Below, piece after piece: positions 12,402-28,114 of a stretch of 64,000 bases of DNA. Location: contig KL197719.1 in assembly GCA_000697665.1 (NCBI GenBank), forward strand, positions 1,063,968-1,127,967, in the 5' to 3' direction. Under the pieces are notes generated by a model. That model was not told where the DNA came from and did not search any database. It saw nothing but the letters and a program-made list of their open reading frames with translations. Position 1 is the first letter of the stretch. The number at the start of each line of letters is the position of its first letter. The DNA is from Jaapia argillacea MUCL 33604. Taxonomy: Eukaryota > Basidiomycota > Agaricomycetes > Jaapiales > Jaapiaceae. The position numbers were made by a program, and so were the translations under genes.

Positions 12402-13434
12402 ATGTTCGTCCTCATAATTCGTCGCGGAGGCCGTCACTCATATCTCTGTCGCCAGGGTACATCGACGATTGATTCTTCTACACAAAAGGACGGTACCCAA
12501 CGAGGCCCAGGGAGACCCCTCCGTCCATATCGTACCCCCCCTCAGACGCTTGACCCTAAAAAACTTTCCACCACCGAATTTCTAGATCTCGCCCGACTCA
12601 AGGAACTTCCCCCAAGATGGCGATTTCACTATAGCCATGGCTACACGCCGATCCTCGAATTCCCCGAAAACTCTCGTGGATTTCTCTACTTCAATCGAGA
12701 ACAAGGTGCTCCAACTCTTGCAGCTTCGATCCGCTTTCGTGTAACGAACGACGAGGATCCTTCCAGCTTTCCCACCGGCCACGATCTCCTCTTTCCAAAC
12801 CGTACTACATGGCAGATACTCATGCCTACCGTTGTGTCAACGAGATGCTACCGAATGCTCGCAGACGTTCTGGTTCGAGATCATTTCATCGACTCGCGAT
12901 TGCTGGATCGTTTCAAGTATGCCCTGAGAATGAAGAGGAACAGCATCATCCTCTACTCACTTCACCAAGAGTTTCTACTAGATTTCTCGCACTATCACCT
13001 TTACCCATGGGTGGTCCTTGGTGACGAGACCATGCATCGCGTTGTTTTCTCCCGGTTTCGCAAAGATCACAGACCAAAGACCCCCCGCTCGATTTACACT
13101 GGTCTGTTTGACACTATCATAGACAATCAAATCGCTGAAATGTCTCTCTCAAGGGCGAGCTATTGTCCGCTTTGAACTAGCCCAACTCCCAAGACACGCT
13201 GGCAGAACCTTAGTGCTACGAGTTCTCAGAGTCGTTGAACCGATTATACCTGCTCCTGGGTATGACGGGTACATCCCGACGCCACAAGCGGGTGAACTTC
13301 TGATGAGGCGAACTTCAGTTCCATGGAGTATCGACGTGGACAACGATCGCAGCGATGCCACCCTTGGATTGCGATTGTTGGTGGATGCCGCCGAGAAGGA
13401 AAAACAGGTGATATCGACTGGTCAGAACCTGTAG
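12402..13434 (+). CDS. Unrecognised protein, tandem paralogue A
   Basis: I do not recognise this family. Two exons (12402..13101 and 13154..13434) give 326 residues. Its sequence aligns over nearly its full length with the gene 0.9 kb downstream: shared blocks include LDPKKLS, SRGFLYF, IRFRVTN, LHQEF.LDFSH, YTG at the same splice site, GRAIVRFEL, YDGYIPTPQAGELL and PWSI. The intron sits at the same codon (phase 1 after YTG) in both genes, so they arose by tandem duplication after the intron was present. No signal peptide, membrane helix, or known catalytic motif is visible; the short blocks of alternating hydrophobic residues suggest a beta-rich globular fold. Start chosen as the first ATG of the open frame; the paralogue has CTG at the matching place, so the true start could lie downstream. 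Confidence 0.75.
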
Positions 13435-14342
13435 TGCCGAGGCATCGCGCAGTCCCAGGTCGATTCGCACAATGTACAGATATTCTCTCAATCCATATCC
13501 ACCGAAACAACATTTACACCCCAGGTTCTGGTCAATTCTGCTCTCACCGTCCTTTTGCGGGCGGAATCTTATGGCGACGGCGGCCGAAAGTGTCATGGTC
13601 CAGCGACGCACCCTGCGGGCAGCTAAAGTTTCGTGCTTTGCCCAACACGGTCATACCTTGTGGAGTCTCTCTCGAGTTCGCATCGGCCCTTCCTCCCCGG
13701 AATCCACAGACCCTCGTACTGCCTGCTTCGGACCCCGGATCCCTCAGGGATCCTTAATTGCCTATCGACGTCGCCAACTTCCAACACCAAGTTCGACTTG
13801 TTTGGGAGTCTGACGGTATAAACTGGAATTGAAGTTTGCTTAGCGTAGTCAAATCAATCTCGTCAACATCCCCTGCTCCACGAACGACAAGCTTGTCGAC
13901 TCTGCTGTTGAGATGAACACAACCTCAGATTAGAAGGCGTCGCATTGATGGCGGTGCGCTGATTCCTTCGACATGACGAACTTGCAAGCTAGCTAAGCTG
14001 GGCGAGGGTGGGTTGAGGACGTTACAATCAACATTACACACCCCTATGCCTTTAACAGATTTATTTAAGGAAGTGGCACAGACGATCTCACCACTGAATT
14101 TCCCGTCCTTTGCATACGTATTACATGTCACATGTTACACACTCCTCGTTCCGTCTCCAACCGGTGCACTTGGTTACGCTGCTCCTTACTTGAAGTCAGA
14201 GCTGGAAGCTCTGAATCTTGAAGCCCGGCTCTGAAGTCGGGAATTCTGATAAGACACATACTGCCGGCCTTTCGTTGCTATTGAGATACTTCGAATGCGT
14301 TGACCCGAACATGCTATCTCGCACTACGTTGTTCAGAACGAC
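13435..14342. other. Spacer between the two tandem paralogues
   Basis: About 0.9 kb without a convincing gene. Short open frames on the plus strand (13472..13821) are not similar to either paralogue and have no motif. It should contain the terminator of paralogue A and the promoter of paralogue B. A small inverted repeat around the words CAGAGCTGGAAGCTCTG (near 14200) is visible but is too short to interpret. Confidence 0.5.
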
Positions 14343-16430
14343 TTGTGCTCTGGGTCAGAACGTGGTTTGGATGTGCGTTTAATTCTCCCATCAACCCAGA
14401 GACTTGTCCATTCACGCTCTTCTGTTTTATACTTGGCTTGCCTCACCCCATCAGGCCCAGGGTCCGGTCAACAATTCCCTATTCTCGACATTATATTCCA
14501 TTTGGGCCTTCTGTTTGTTCTCGGGGCTCTTCCGTGTCGTGGCCTTAGCTCACATTTCTGTCATCAGAGGCCATCTAACATACGGCCTTCTACTGACAAC
14601 CAAGTGCGGAGTACCCTGAAACTGAGCAATGATCTCAATACTCTCCTCCCCGAGAAACTGTCCAGAAGCGACTTCCTTGATCTCTCCTCGTGTATGGAAA
14701 TAGTGTTTCTCCGATCAGGCAAGCCAACATGTACCCTCTACTACAATCCACTGGGAAGGACCGGTCAACCGACCCAGTTCCCCAGACACACTCGAGGCTT
14801 TTTATATTTGGCCCGAGAGCCAGGTATCCCAACGCCAGAATCTACCATCCGCTTCCGGGTGACGAATGTCTCCCATCCGCTCACCTTCTTTACCGGACAG
14901 GACCTACTCCTGCCTACTGGTACTCCGTGGGAGGTCCCGGTCAGTGCAGTCTTGGCGTCCCGACAATACCGCTATTTCGCGAATATTCTTGCTCGTGACG
15001 GTATCGTCTCCATAAGCTCATTGAACCCTCAGGCTCTCAGCTCTCCCCAAAGTGGTCCAACAGTCTCCGACAAGTCGAAGGTAGAGAAGTCATCAAAACA
15101 CCTCACGATCCCCATCCCCCCCTCCACTCTCGACCCTACGAAACTGAGTACTCCAACACTCTCCGACAAGTTGCGGGTAAAGAAGCCCTCAAAATACCTC
15201 ACGATCCACACACCCCCCTCCCCTCTGGACCCCATGAAACTAAGTCCTCCAACACTCTCCGACAAGTTGCAGGTAAAGAAGCCTTCAAAATACCTCACGA
15301 TCCACACACCCCCCTCCCCTCTCGACCCCGTGAAACTAAGTACTCCAACACTCTCCGACAAGCTGAAGGGCAAGAAGCCATCAAACCACCTCACGATCCA
15401 CGATCCCCCCTCCACTCTCGACCCCATGGAACTAAGTTCTCCCACAATCTCCGACAAGTTGAAGGTCAAGAAGTCATCAAAATACCTCACGATCCACATC
15501 CCCCCCTCCACTCTCGACCCCATGAAACTTTCCAGCAATGACTTCATGGATTTCTCGTCTCGCACGGCGGTAGCATTTGTCCAATCCGGGCAACAAAAGT
15601 GCACCATCAACTATCTTCGAGCTGCATCCCGTTTGGTACCGTTCCCTTGTAACACTCGAGGCTTTCTCTACTTCAAGCGAGAGCGTCTTGTGCCGACGCT
15701 AGCATCGGCCGTACGGTTCCGCGTAACCAATAGCGCGGATCCGCGCAGGTTTGATCAAGGGCAAGACCTACTCTCCCCAAATGGTATTCCATGGCAAATC
15801 CCCGCGAGTGTCGTCTTGGCATCCCAAACTTACAAATTATTTGCGACCTGCCTGGTTCGCGAGGGTCATGTCTCTGCAGACCTGAAGGATGTTCTTCGTC
15901 TGCCTCGGGGGCTGAGAAAGACTTCCACAGTCCTGCACTCCCTTCACCAAGAGTTCCGACTTGATTTTTCTCACCACGGTATGCATTTATGGGTCGCTAT
16001 TGATGACAAAGGTATGCATCCCGTCTATCTGCGCGGTTTCGCGGAAGACCGCAGACGAGGCGTCCCCAACCGTCCTTACACGGGTATGTATGTCACGGTG
16101 AATGACTACTAAGTGACTGAGCACTCGTTTACAGGCAAAGGAATCGTCCGTTTTGAATTGTCGCCGCGACCGGGAAACAGAAACGAAACAGGCATAACTC
16201 TTGTGATACGAGTTCTCAAAATCATAGAAGCAGTTACCCCAGCTATGGGATATGATGGCGGCCTCCCGCCACCCCAAGAAGGGGAACTTCTATCGACTCC
16301 AAGTCGGTTGCCTTGGAGTATCAAGGTGGACGGGTCCCTCGAAAAAGGCTTGGCCGGTTTAGTAGGTCCACTGGTGGAGGCTGCGAAGGGAAAGGAGCAG
16401 GTCGCGCCAGAGTACTGGAACCCTTCATGA
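14343..16430 (+). CDS. Unrecognised repeat-containing protein, tandem paralogue B
   Basis: Paralogue of the upstream gene, about 678 residues in two exons (14343..16083 and 16135..16430). Three parts can be seen: first, a truncated copy of the family domain (LPEKLSRSDFLDLSS to RQYRYFANILARDG) that stops at about the middle; second, five tandem 32-residue repeats (15057..15536) with the pattern PTLSDKLKVKKPSKYLTIH..PPS.LDPMKLS; third, a complete family domain with the shared intron at YTG and the C-terminal exon (KGIVRFELS, YDGGLPPPQEGELL). Each repeat ends in LDPxKLS, which is the first piece of the domain in paralogue A, so the repeats probably grew from the domain's own leading edge. The N-terminus is uncertain: similarity to paralogue A begins near 14512, where A has its ATG, and 14343 may be too far upstream. 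Function unknown. Confidence 0.7.
15057..15536 (+). repeat. Coding minisatellite, 5 x 96 bp
   Basis: Five direct repeats of 96 bp in frame inside paralogue B, each encoding 32 residues beginning PT(V/L/I)SDK and ending KLS plus one residue. Units differ from each other by a small number of changes, mostly in the central K.KxPSK and the Thr-Ile-His part. The inner three are closest to each other, consistent with unequal crossing-over. The unit keeps the frame exactly, so copy number can change without breaking the gene. Confidence 0.9.
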
Positions 16431-16597
16431 CTACGCCAGTGGGGACTTGGAGACTGGAGTAGAGTCGGCGAACAGTCAATTCACACTCTTATCCGCATAT
16501 TCGGCCCAGTGCGATAAAGTCAGGCCGAAGGTCCCTCAGTATATATTATCGAACAAGACGCAATGTATGCAACATCGGGTTGTTCACATGACGATCC

Positions 16598-18181
16598 TCA
16601 TACCCACCCTCTCGCAGACCCTCTTCCTCCACCATGTCCTCTCTCCTTCTCAATCACAAACAGCGCATCCCTCATAATAATCAGCCTCCTCGTGTCCTCC
16701 TCCGCTTCACTCCCAGCAGCCCCGGCAGCCAATGTTGTTGACTTGGTCGTTGATACATACGGTTTCGCCCATGACCCACCAGGTGCCGAAGCACTCTGTG
16801 CAGGCGCAGTCGTCGTCGCCGGTGTGGTTGTCGTTAGCGAGGTTGTACCAGAGCCTGTTGCACTTGGGGTGCCAGATGCGGCGGGAGCCTTGGCCTTTGG
16901 AGCTGGAGTCGCGGCGGCGGCAGCAGCGTTCATCCATGAATACTTGCCTCCTATCCCAGCAGCCTGACTGGCAACAGCATTTGACATCTTCTTCCTCACA
17001 TCTTCCGACATGTTCCTGGCGGTTACCCCAGGACCTTCCTTCTTTTTCTTCTTCTTCGGCGGTCCGCCAAACCCGTCGTCTTCGAACGAACCATCGCCTC
17101 CTGCCTGTGACGATGCACCTCCTATCGCACCACCTACGCCTCCTCCGGAAGCCTGAGCTGCGAGCGCAGCGGCATGTTGAGCGGCCATCTCAACTCTTTC
17201 CTTCCTCTCCCTCCGAACCTTCATCTCCTCCTCCCTCTCGACCCTTTCCAGTACACTCAACTGCTTGCCTACATCGTTCCTGACTAAGATACTCCACATC
17301 GCATTCCCATCATCATACAAGCTCGCGGGTCTGTCGAATTGCGTGTCCGTCCGGTGTGCAGAAGCGGCCACCATGGATTCGATAAGTTCTTGGAGGCGAA
17401 AACGGAGGGAGAGGGCGAGGTAGTTTAGGGAGTCATCTGATATTTTGGATATGCGGTGTTTGGAGGCTATAGCACGAATCGTTTGAGACAAGTACTCGGT
17501 GTTGAAGTTTGGTTTCGGAGGTTGTTTACGAGTTCGATCTTCGTATGGTCGATAAGTTTGATGCTGATCGTAGGAGCGTTGTAAGGATTCCTCCTCAGCC
17601 TGTTCATGATTGAACGATGAGTAATGTTAGGTAGGGAAACAACCAAAGGGATGAGACTGACGCGAAGATCGACTCCCGCACTTCCAAGCGCGTCATTCAA
17701 TGTAGCAATATCTGCGGTATCAACTGCGCTGGCTTGCGGCGCCTGTCGAGGTGCCGGGGTACTCTGGGCAGGCTGCTGCGGTTGCTGTTGGGACTGCTGA
17801 GGGACGGGTGGGATGTATTGTTGGTAGTGGGGGTGGGCACCGTACGATGCTTGGGGATAGTGTTGGTACGCTTGATAATGCGTATACGGCGTCCTGAGCA
17901 ATGTCAAACGAGTCAACGGAGGCCAAGGTACGACTCGAACGGATTGATTCACTCACGGAGTGGGAGTTGGCTGGTGGGATTGCTGTTGGAGAGCGGGGTC
18001 GATCGGGATTTCTAGAGCAGAGAAAACAGAATCAAATGACTATTCGCTGATTCAATAAGATACCACTTGAGAACAAAAGGTCGGAATGCGCAAAGAAGAC
18101 GAGCGACGTACGCGAGCCCCATGAAGAATATGGCGTTGTTTGCACGGGTGTTGCAGGTTGAGGTGTATCTTCCGTCTTCAT
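16598..18181 (-). CDS. TAF4: TFIID subunit TAF4
   Basis: TAF4 is a core subunit of the general transcription factor TFIID; its histone-fold partner is TAF12. Four exons: 18181..18112, 18011..17957, 17893..17662 and 17599..16598, 452 residues. The N-terminus is short and Gln/Pro-rich. The C-terminal TAF4 domain is clear: ATLNDALGSAGVDLR, then IRAIASKHRISKISDDSLNYLALS, RLQELIESMVAASAHR, MWSILVRNDVGKQLSVLERVEREEE, a lysine run and the family tail PGVTARNMSEDVRKKMSNA. The metazoan-type TAFH region is not seen, as is usual in fungi. The first exon's ATG (MKTEDTPQPATP) is supported by the splice donor 70 nt later. It shares a 301 bp divergent promoter with the F-box gene. Confidence 0.9.
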
Positions 18182-18482
18182 ACTGGCGGAATTCAGAAAG
18201 CGAAACAAGTATGTTTCTGGGGGTAGATGTAGCAAACAAGTCAATGTGCACTCAGGAGGCAGCGAGCATGAAACAGCTCGAAATCCTGAACCGAGTCCAC
18301 CTACAATTCGTATTCCGTCACGTGTGACACGTCGGTCACAGTCATCACCAATCTCCTCCACGGCCGGGCGTACAATGGCAACTCCATCATCCCCCTTGCA
18401 TCTCCCCACCAACACCAGCATTCATTGGGTCTTGGTTTACACCCTCGATAGTCGGAGAAAGCCATCGTAATACTCATTCACG
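18182..18482. promoter_or_regulatory. Divergent promoter, TAF4 / F-box gene
   Basis: 301 bp between two start codons on opposite strands. A CACGTG hexamer lies at 18319..18324 within GTCACGTGTGAC, a typical site for Cbf1/USF-type bHLH factors. Whether it acts on one or both genes cannot be told. Confidence 0.45.
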
Positions 18483-20339
18483 ATGCTACGTCTCGCTGCC
18501 GGAGACTCGCTTACCCCTCAGCCTCGAAACATCGCAAAGGCCAAACCGGATGGACATCTCGACAATGCTCGGGGTAATATCGACACTGAGATCGACAGGG
18601 TCACCCTCTACCTCTGCGATCTCAGGAGCCAGAGAAACAACCTTTCTCCTATTTCGAAACTACCGCCGGAGCTCATGTCGAGAGTCTTCAGCCTTTGTGC
18701 GAGTGCCGAGTCGCACCCACGATTTCGCGGCCATGTCGCATTCGACAGCTTGACTGTCATGCCCGAGTGGGTCAAGGTCACTTGGGTTTGCCGGAGGTGG
18801 AGGGAGGTTGCCATAGGCTGTGCAGCACTCTGGACCAAGGTTGATTTTTCGTCGTCAAAGTGGACGGCAGAGATGTTGAAGCGGTCGAAGAATGCCTCCC
18901 TTGTTGTGAAGGCAGATCTCACTTTTGTGAGCCCACGCCTAGTGAGGACGGTGGAGCTTGCCACAAGCCATATCAGTCGAACTCGAGAGCTTGAGCTTTT
19001 GGCTCCCAAACAAACCCTCGAGGCTTTGGCTCGCCAGCTGCGTAGCCCGGCCCCTTTCCTGGAATCTCTCCATCTATCGAGCTCGAGATTCAGCAACCAT
19101 CTTGCGGATGGTCCCTGTTCTCTTCCAGATGACATCTTTGAAGGGCAAGTGCCACAGCTGCGACGACTCGAATTATATCGGTGTCGTTTCAAATGGAACT
19201 CTCCCCTACTCTCCACCACCCTCACACACCTTCACATCACCGAAGCGTCGAATCATAACCCCGCTCGTCCAACACTCTCACAAATTCTGCCGCTTCTTCA
19301 GGGCATGCCGTTGCTCCAGTCCCTCCACTTGGAGTACGCGGCGCCTGTACCCAGCATGGATGTAGCAGAGTTGTGGGTTCCAGAAAACATTACCCTGCGC
19401 AACCTGACCTCGATATCACTGATCGACGTCCCACACAACTGCGCCGCTCTTCTCAGCCGCCTTGACCTTCCTTCTCGCACCGACATGAAGCTCACCTGCC
19501 TGGCCCCTGCCGGAACACAGGATGAGTTCTCCCGTATCCTACCTATACTCTCAAAGCACTATGCGCCGACAGAGAAGGGAGATCTCTCGATACAAAGTCT
19601 TAGCATAGAGGCTTTGGACGACACACGGATGAGATTTAGAGGTTGGGCAGCTCAAGGTATCCTCCCTCGAAATGGCGATCATTTCACTCTCATGGACGGT
19701 ACCGGTCCAAGGGACGACATCACTCCTCGCATCGACCTCGTTCTATCATGGCATACGTGGTCCATCGACAAACCCGCTCGCCTAATCGAGTCCATTGCTC
19801 CTCTTTTGTCTCTGGAGCATTTACAAACACTCTCTGTAAAGGGGTTCGAGTACGTTCCCAAGAAGGTTTGGGTGGACACGTTTGGAAAGTTGACACAACT
19901 TGGGGTCATTCGCGTGAGCCGATCGGTCGCTGGATTTGTGGATTCCCTTTATCAGGATAATGGGAGCGAACTCAAGGTGCCTATGCCGGGGTTACGCAAG
20001 ATCCAGTTTGAGGGAGCTGATCTTGCGGAACAAGTCAATCGAATTAACGTGTTCAATGTGTTGCAAAGAAACTTGACCTCACGGATTGCATACGAGAGAG
20101 AGAGAGATGATGATGTGGGCAACATCCAAGTCATTTCGATGACCAGATGTTCGGGGATCAGAGACGATCAAGTTAGTTCGCTGCGAAGGATCTTGTCTGT
20201 TTTGTGGGATGGATTGGTTGGGTATGGCGAAGATACGATTGACCTTGACGAATTTCAATACTTTGGGGAATGGGCACATTGGCCTGACGTTGAAGGAGAG
20301 TTGGAGGATTTCGAGGAAATGTTCGGTCTGCCGTTCTGA
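18483..20339 (+). CDS. F-box domain protein
   Basis: Single open frame of 618 codons. Residues ~35-125 show the layout of basidiomycete F-box proteins: a helical IDTEIDRVTLYLCDLRSQ leader, then the F-box itself (ISKLPPELMSRVFSLCAS, WVKVTWVCRRWREVAIGCAALWTKVDF). The rest is leucine-rich with irregular LRR-like segments (RRLELYRCRF, LTHLHITEAS, LQTLSVKGFEY) and an acidic C-terminus. F-box proteins bring substrates to SCF ubiquitin ligases through Skp1; in this fungal group they form very large, fast-changing families, so no substrate can be named. There is no intron, and the start ATG lies 34 codons before the helical leader. It converges with the isoleucyl-tRNA synthetase gene, the stops being 114 bp apart. 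Confidence 0.85.
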   Translation: MLRLAAGDSLTPQPRNIAKAKPDGHLDNARGNIDTEIDRVTLYLCDLRSQRNNLSPISKLPPELMSRVFSLCASAESHPRFRGHVAFDSLTVMPEWVKVTWVCRRWREVAIGCAALWTKVDFSSSKWTAEMLKRSKNASLVVKADLTFVSPRLVRTVELATSHISRTRELELLAPKQTLEALARQLRSPAPFLESLHLSSSRFSNHLADGPCSLPDDIFEGQVPQLRRLELYRCRFKWNSPLLSTTLTHLHITEASNHNPARPTLSQILPLLQGMPLLQSLHLEYAAPVPSMDVAELWVPENITLRNLTSISLIDVPHNCAALLSRLDLPSRTDMKLTCLAPAGTQDEFSRILPILSKHYAPTEKGDLSIQSLSIEALDDTRMRFRGWAAQGILPRNGDHFTLMDGTGPRDDITPRIDLVLSWHTWSIDKPARLIESIAPLLSLEHLQTLSVKGFEYVPKKVWVDTFGKLTQLGVIRVSRSVAGFVDSLYQDNGSELKVPMPGLRKIQFEGADLAEQVNRINVFNVLQRNLTSRIAYERERDDDVGNIQVISMTRCSGIRDDQVSSLRRILSVLWDGLVGYGEDTIDLDEFQYFGEWAHWPDVEGELEDFEEMFGLPF

Positions 20340-20453
20340 GTTCTGCCCCCACTGTTGTATGGTGTACGAGTGTACCCGCCAATTCGTTGGTCATGTAAGA
20401 TATTGCAATACGTCTCTACAAAGGTGTACAATCTACTTCTCAATCTTCATCCA

Positions 20454-24631
<4,178 letters not shown>

Positions 24632-24786
24632 GGTGGTTAGAGACAAGGTGAGAAGTGAGGATGAGAGACAAGGGAGATTAAAGTGACTCGAGATACTGAT
24701 TCGATGATTCCCGATTTGGACAGGGCACGTGATTCACGTGATGGTTGACCCTAACCACGGCTACCGCTGCTTGACACCGCACCGCG
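24632..24786. promoter_or_regulatory. Bidirectional promoter ILS1 / CASP with twin CACGTG boxes
   Basis: 155 bp separate two divergent ATGs. Two CACGTG hexamers occur at 24726..24731 and 24735..24740, both followed by A (CACGTGA), 9 bp from start to start. Such E-boxes bind Cbf1/Tye7-like bHLH proteins in fungi. Spacing of close to one helical turn suggests paired binding on one face of the DNA; this is inference. Confidence 0.6.
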
Positions 24787-27700
24787 ATGAGCACACACAA
24801 CTTTTCGTTTGCGCTGACGACATGGAAGAGTATCAATCTGGCGGAGTTGCAAAAGACGCTGGATGCGCAGGGGATTGAGGTTGTTGAGAACCAGAAGGAG
24901 AGCGTCGTTGGCAGGAAGGCACTCGCTGATCGAACAAAGGGTGCGCTTGCTGTTACCTCATTCACTCTCTGCTAACCTCATTCACTCACTCCTTGCTAAC
25001 CTCATTCACCCTCCCACCCTAACCCCGCCCAGAATGGAAGAAGATCCCAGAAGACGACAAACTAAACGCCGTCAAGGTCCTCCTCAAAGGTCCGTCCCCC
25101 ACTCCCCCGTCCCCACAGAGTTCTGACGTCACTCAGCCTACCAAACCGAGATCGACTCCCTCACAAAACGTTCCAAATCCGCAGAGAACGCTTTCCTCAA
25201 CGTCTACAAACTCCTCGCAGAAGCCCCAGACCCATATCCCCTCCTCGAAGCCGCAGTAGACCAAACCGCCCAAATATCAGAAGCTCACTCACTCTCTTCT
25301 CAAATATCCGCTCTTAAAGATGAGAATGCGGAGCTCAAACGGAAATTGGCTGAACTGCCTACACTCGAGAAGGAAAAGAAGAAGGCGGATGCAAAGGTTC
25401 AACAGTTGGAGCAAAAGGTCTGCTTCGCGCTTCTCCTCCCTTTCTGACGTTGACTCGCATGTAGATGGACGACATGATACAAGAAAAGGTCGTACAAAAG
25501 GAGAACGAGTTGAACGCCACCTACGACGAAAAGATGAGGAATTACGAGGAACGGTCCGTCTCCCTCTTCCCTACCAACACCAACACCCACACTAACTTTA
25601 CTATGAATCAGGGAACAAGACCTAACCCGCCAACTCTCCCTCTCCAAAATCCAACTCCGCGACCTCAGGATGAGCGTAGAATCCAGCCAAGCTAAACTTC
25701 TTGATCAAACTCAGAGGATCGACCAAGAAGTCATTTCAAAACTTGCTGAAATGGATATTCTCGTTTCCGATTTGGAGAGGTCTAATAGTAGGGTTTTGAC
25801 TGTTGAGAGAAGGAATGTGAGTGATCCATGTCCCACCTTTGCTTGAACCATCCTTCCTGTTTACGGTCCCTTCCTCCCTCCCTTCCCTCCCTCAACACCA
25901 ACGCTAACCCACCCATCCCCAGGAACTCCTCAGAGCCGAAATCGAGAGTATAAAGAGCAGCGGCGGGACTAATGATCGGTACGCCCCCTCCTCCCTCTCC
26001 CTCCCTTCCTTCCCTCCCTCCTCCCTTCTGCCCTCTCCCGCCCTCCCTCCCTCCCTTCCGCATAAAGCCAAACCTAACGAAAACCCCAGTATAAAATCCC
26101 TAGAAACCCAAATCCAAACCCTCGAATCCGAAACCGACAAACTATCTCGGTCACTCGACCAACAGAAGGAAGTTATGAGGGAGGCGGAGGTGGGGTGGGA
26201 GAGGAAGGTGAGGGGGTTGGAGGGTGTTGGGAGGGACAAGGTGCGTTTTTGTTCGGGGTGTGGCCACTATGTGAAGGGGAGGTGTTAAATGAGAATACTA
26301 ATGCGAATTTACTAGGACGAAGAGATTGAGAAGTTGAGAGAGAGACTGAGAGAGTGTGTGGATTATGATGAGGTTAAGAGGGAGTTGGATATCATGAAGG
26401 TGGGTTTGTTGGTTCGCACTTGGTCTTTACTTTCCTTGGTTTCTACTCTCGCCTGGGTTCTATTTCCTTGCTTTCTACTTTCCTTTCCTTGCCCTCCACT
26501 TTCCTTTCCCTCTACCTCCTTTGACATGGCGCTCACACTCCTACCTCACACCACACTAACACCCCCAAACCCACAGTACGTAGAATTCGGAGGCCTAGAC
26601 GAAGACGAAGAACTCCTCCTCACTCAATCCCACTCCCACACCAACAACCCTCCCCATATCAACGGCACACACCAACACCGGCATACCAACTCTTTAGGTC
26701 TAAGTTTACCCAGTCCGAACCCCCATTCGAAGATGCGGGAGGGCAGAGATGGGAGGGATGGGAGGGAGACGCTTGAAGTTTTGTTGGCTAGTAAGAATAA
26801 GAGGTTGTTGGATGAGTTGACTAAGTTTCGGGTGGGTGGAACTCCTGAGCTCTTTCTTTGTTGCACCTCACGCTCACACTCACTCCTCCTACGGCACACA
26901 CCTCGCAGATCGATTACACAGAACTAGAAACCTCCCTACACAAAACCCAATCCGAGCTCCTCACAACCCAAACGGAGTTAACGAACGCGAGGTTGTTGAA
27001 TGAGAGATTGGAGAATGATTTGTTGGAGATGGATAAACATCAGACCAAACCTGGTTTGGAAGGTGTGCCCAGCGGCAGTGGTAGCGGGAATGGGAGAGGC
27101 GGAGGGGGAGGGGGAGAAGGCGGCTATGAAGTGGATGCTGCTGCTGAAGTGGAGAGTATGTTGGCTGGGTTGGATTTAGGTACTAGGAAGGGATCTGCTC
27201 TCGCTTCTGTGAGTTCTTCCCTCCCCTTCTTCCTTCTCCCTCCCTCCCCCTTCCTATGATCTTGTGGAACGTGAACGCTGATGTTGTTGTTGTTGGATGG
27301 GATCTAGGACTCACCAGCTCGAACGACTCCGATCCCTTTCGCACCTTCTGCTGATACTTCCATTTTGCCGATTGTGACTAGTCAGAGGGATAGGTTTAGG
27401 CAGAGGAATGCGGAGCTTGAGGATGTATGTTTTTCTTTTTGGAATTTTGTTCTTTTGCCTTCTTGCTCGATCATCTTCGTATACCATCTCCCTACACATC
27501 TCCCTACACTTTCTCGCTCCCTACTCCCTCGTCCACCGCATACTAACCAACCCCCCTTTCCCCCCCCAATAGGAACTCCGCAAACAATTCCAAATAATCT
27601 CCGAACTCCGCGCAGAGATCAAAACTCTCCAAGCCGACAATCTCAAACTGTACGAGAAAGTGAGGTATATGCAGAGTTATAGAGAGGAGAGTTCGAGGAG

Positions 27701-28114
27701 ACATGCCATGGGCACTTTGGATCCTTTACCTTCTGGTTCGAGTGGTGGGGGAGGATTGGGAGGTGGAAGAGCAGGAGGAGATGATATGAGTAAGTATAGG
27801 ACTAGGTATGAGGAAGCTATGAATCCTTTCGAGGCATTCCGTGGCCGGGTGAGTTTTCCCATCTGCCCCACATTACCACGCCCTCCCACTCAATCCTCCC
27901 GTTGATAATGTAGGAAGCAGCAAGAGCATACTCAAACCTCAACCCAATGGAACGCGGTGTCCTAGTCCTCACTCGCGCCGTCCTAGGCAACAGACGAGCT
28001 CGGAACGCCTTCATCTTTTACGCACTCGCTCTTCATTTGTTGGTCATGTTTACCACTTATGAGTGTACGACTTCGTCTGGGACGCAAGTCGTCAAGCAGC
28101 CCATTCATATCTGA
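24787..28114 (+). CDS. COY1: Golgi membrane protein CASP (Coy1-like)
   Basis: CASP is a Golgi-anchored coiled-coil tether involved in retrograde vesicle traffic. Thirteen exons: 24787..24940, 25033..25089, 25137..25417, 25465..25553, 25612..25816, 25923..25978, 26090..26240, 26316..26399, 26577..26831, 26909..27208, 27308..27424, 27573..27848 and 27914..28114; phases agree and give 741 residues. Features: N-terminal [20 protein letters not shown], a long coiled coil through most of the protein, the conserved [20 protein letters not shown] block, [20 protein letters not shown], and a C-terminal anchor: [20 protein letters not shown] followed by a hydrophobic run (helix about 706-724) and a short tail. 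The order of these blocks is that of CASP across eukaryotes. A glycine-rich stretch with [14 protein letters not shown] is a local expansion. Confidence 0.93.
25979..26089 (+). repeat. Low-complexity pyrimidine-rich intron in CASP
   Basis: Intron of 111 nt made almost only of CCCTCC/CCTTCC words on the sense strand. With the neighbouring intron 25817..25922 it gives a stretch of about 200 bp of strand-asymmetric DNA, mirrored in ILS1 on the other strand. Confidence 0.7.

Noticed and set aside
16732-17283. 183-codon plus-strand frame inside TAF4
   Set aside because: Antisense shadow of the TAF4 last exon with no motif.
24632-24646. Longer N-terminus for ILS1 starting upstream of 24631
   Set aside because: The codon there is TTG; the first ATG in frame is at 24631 and fits the family length.
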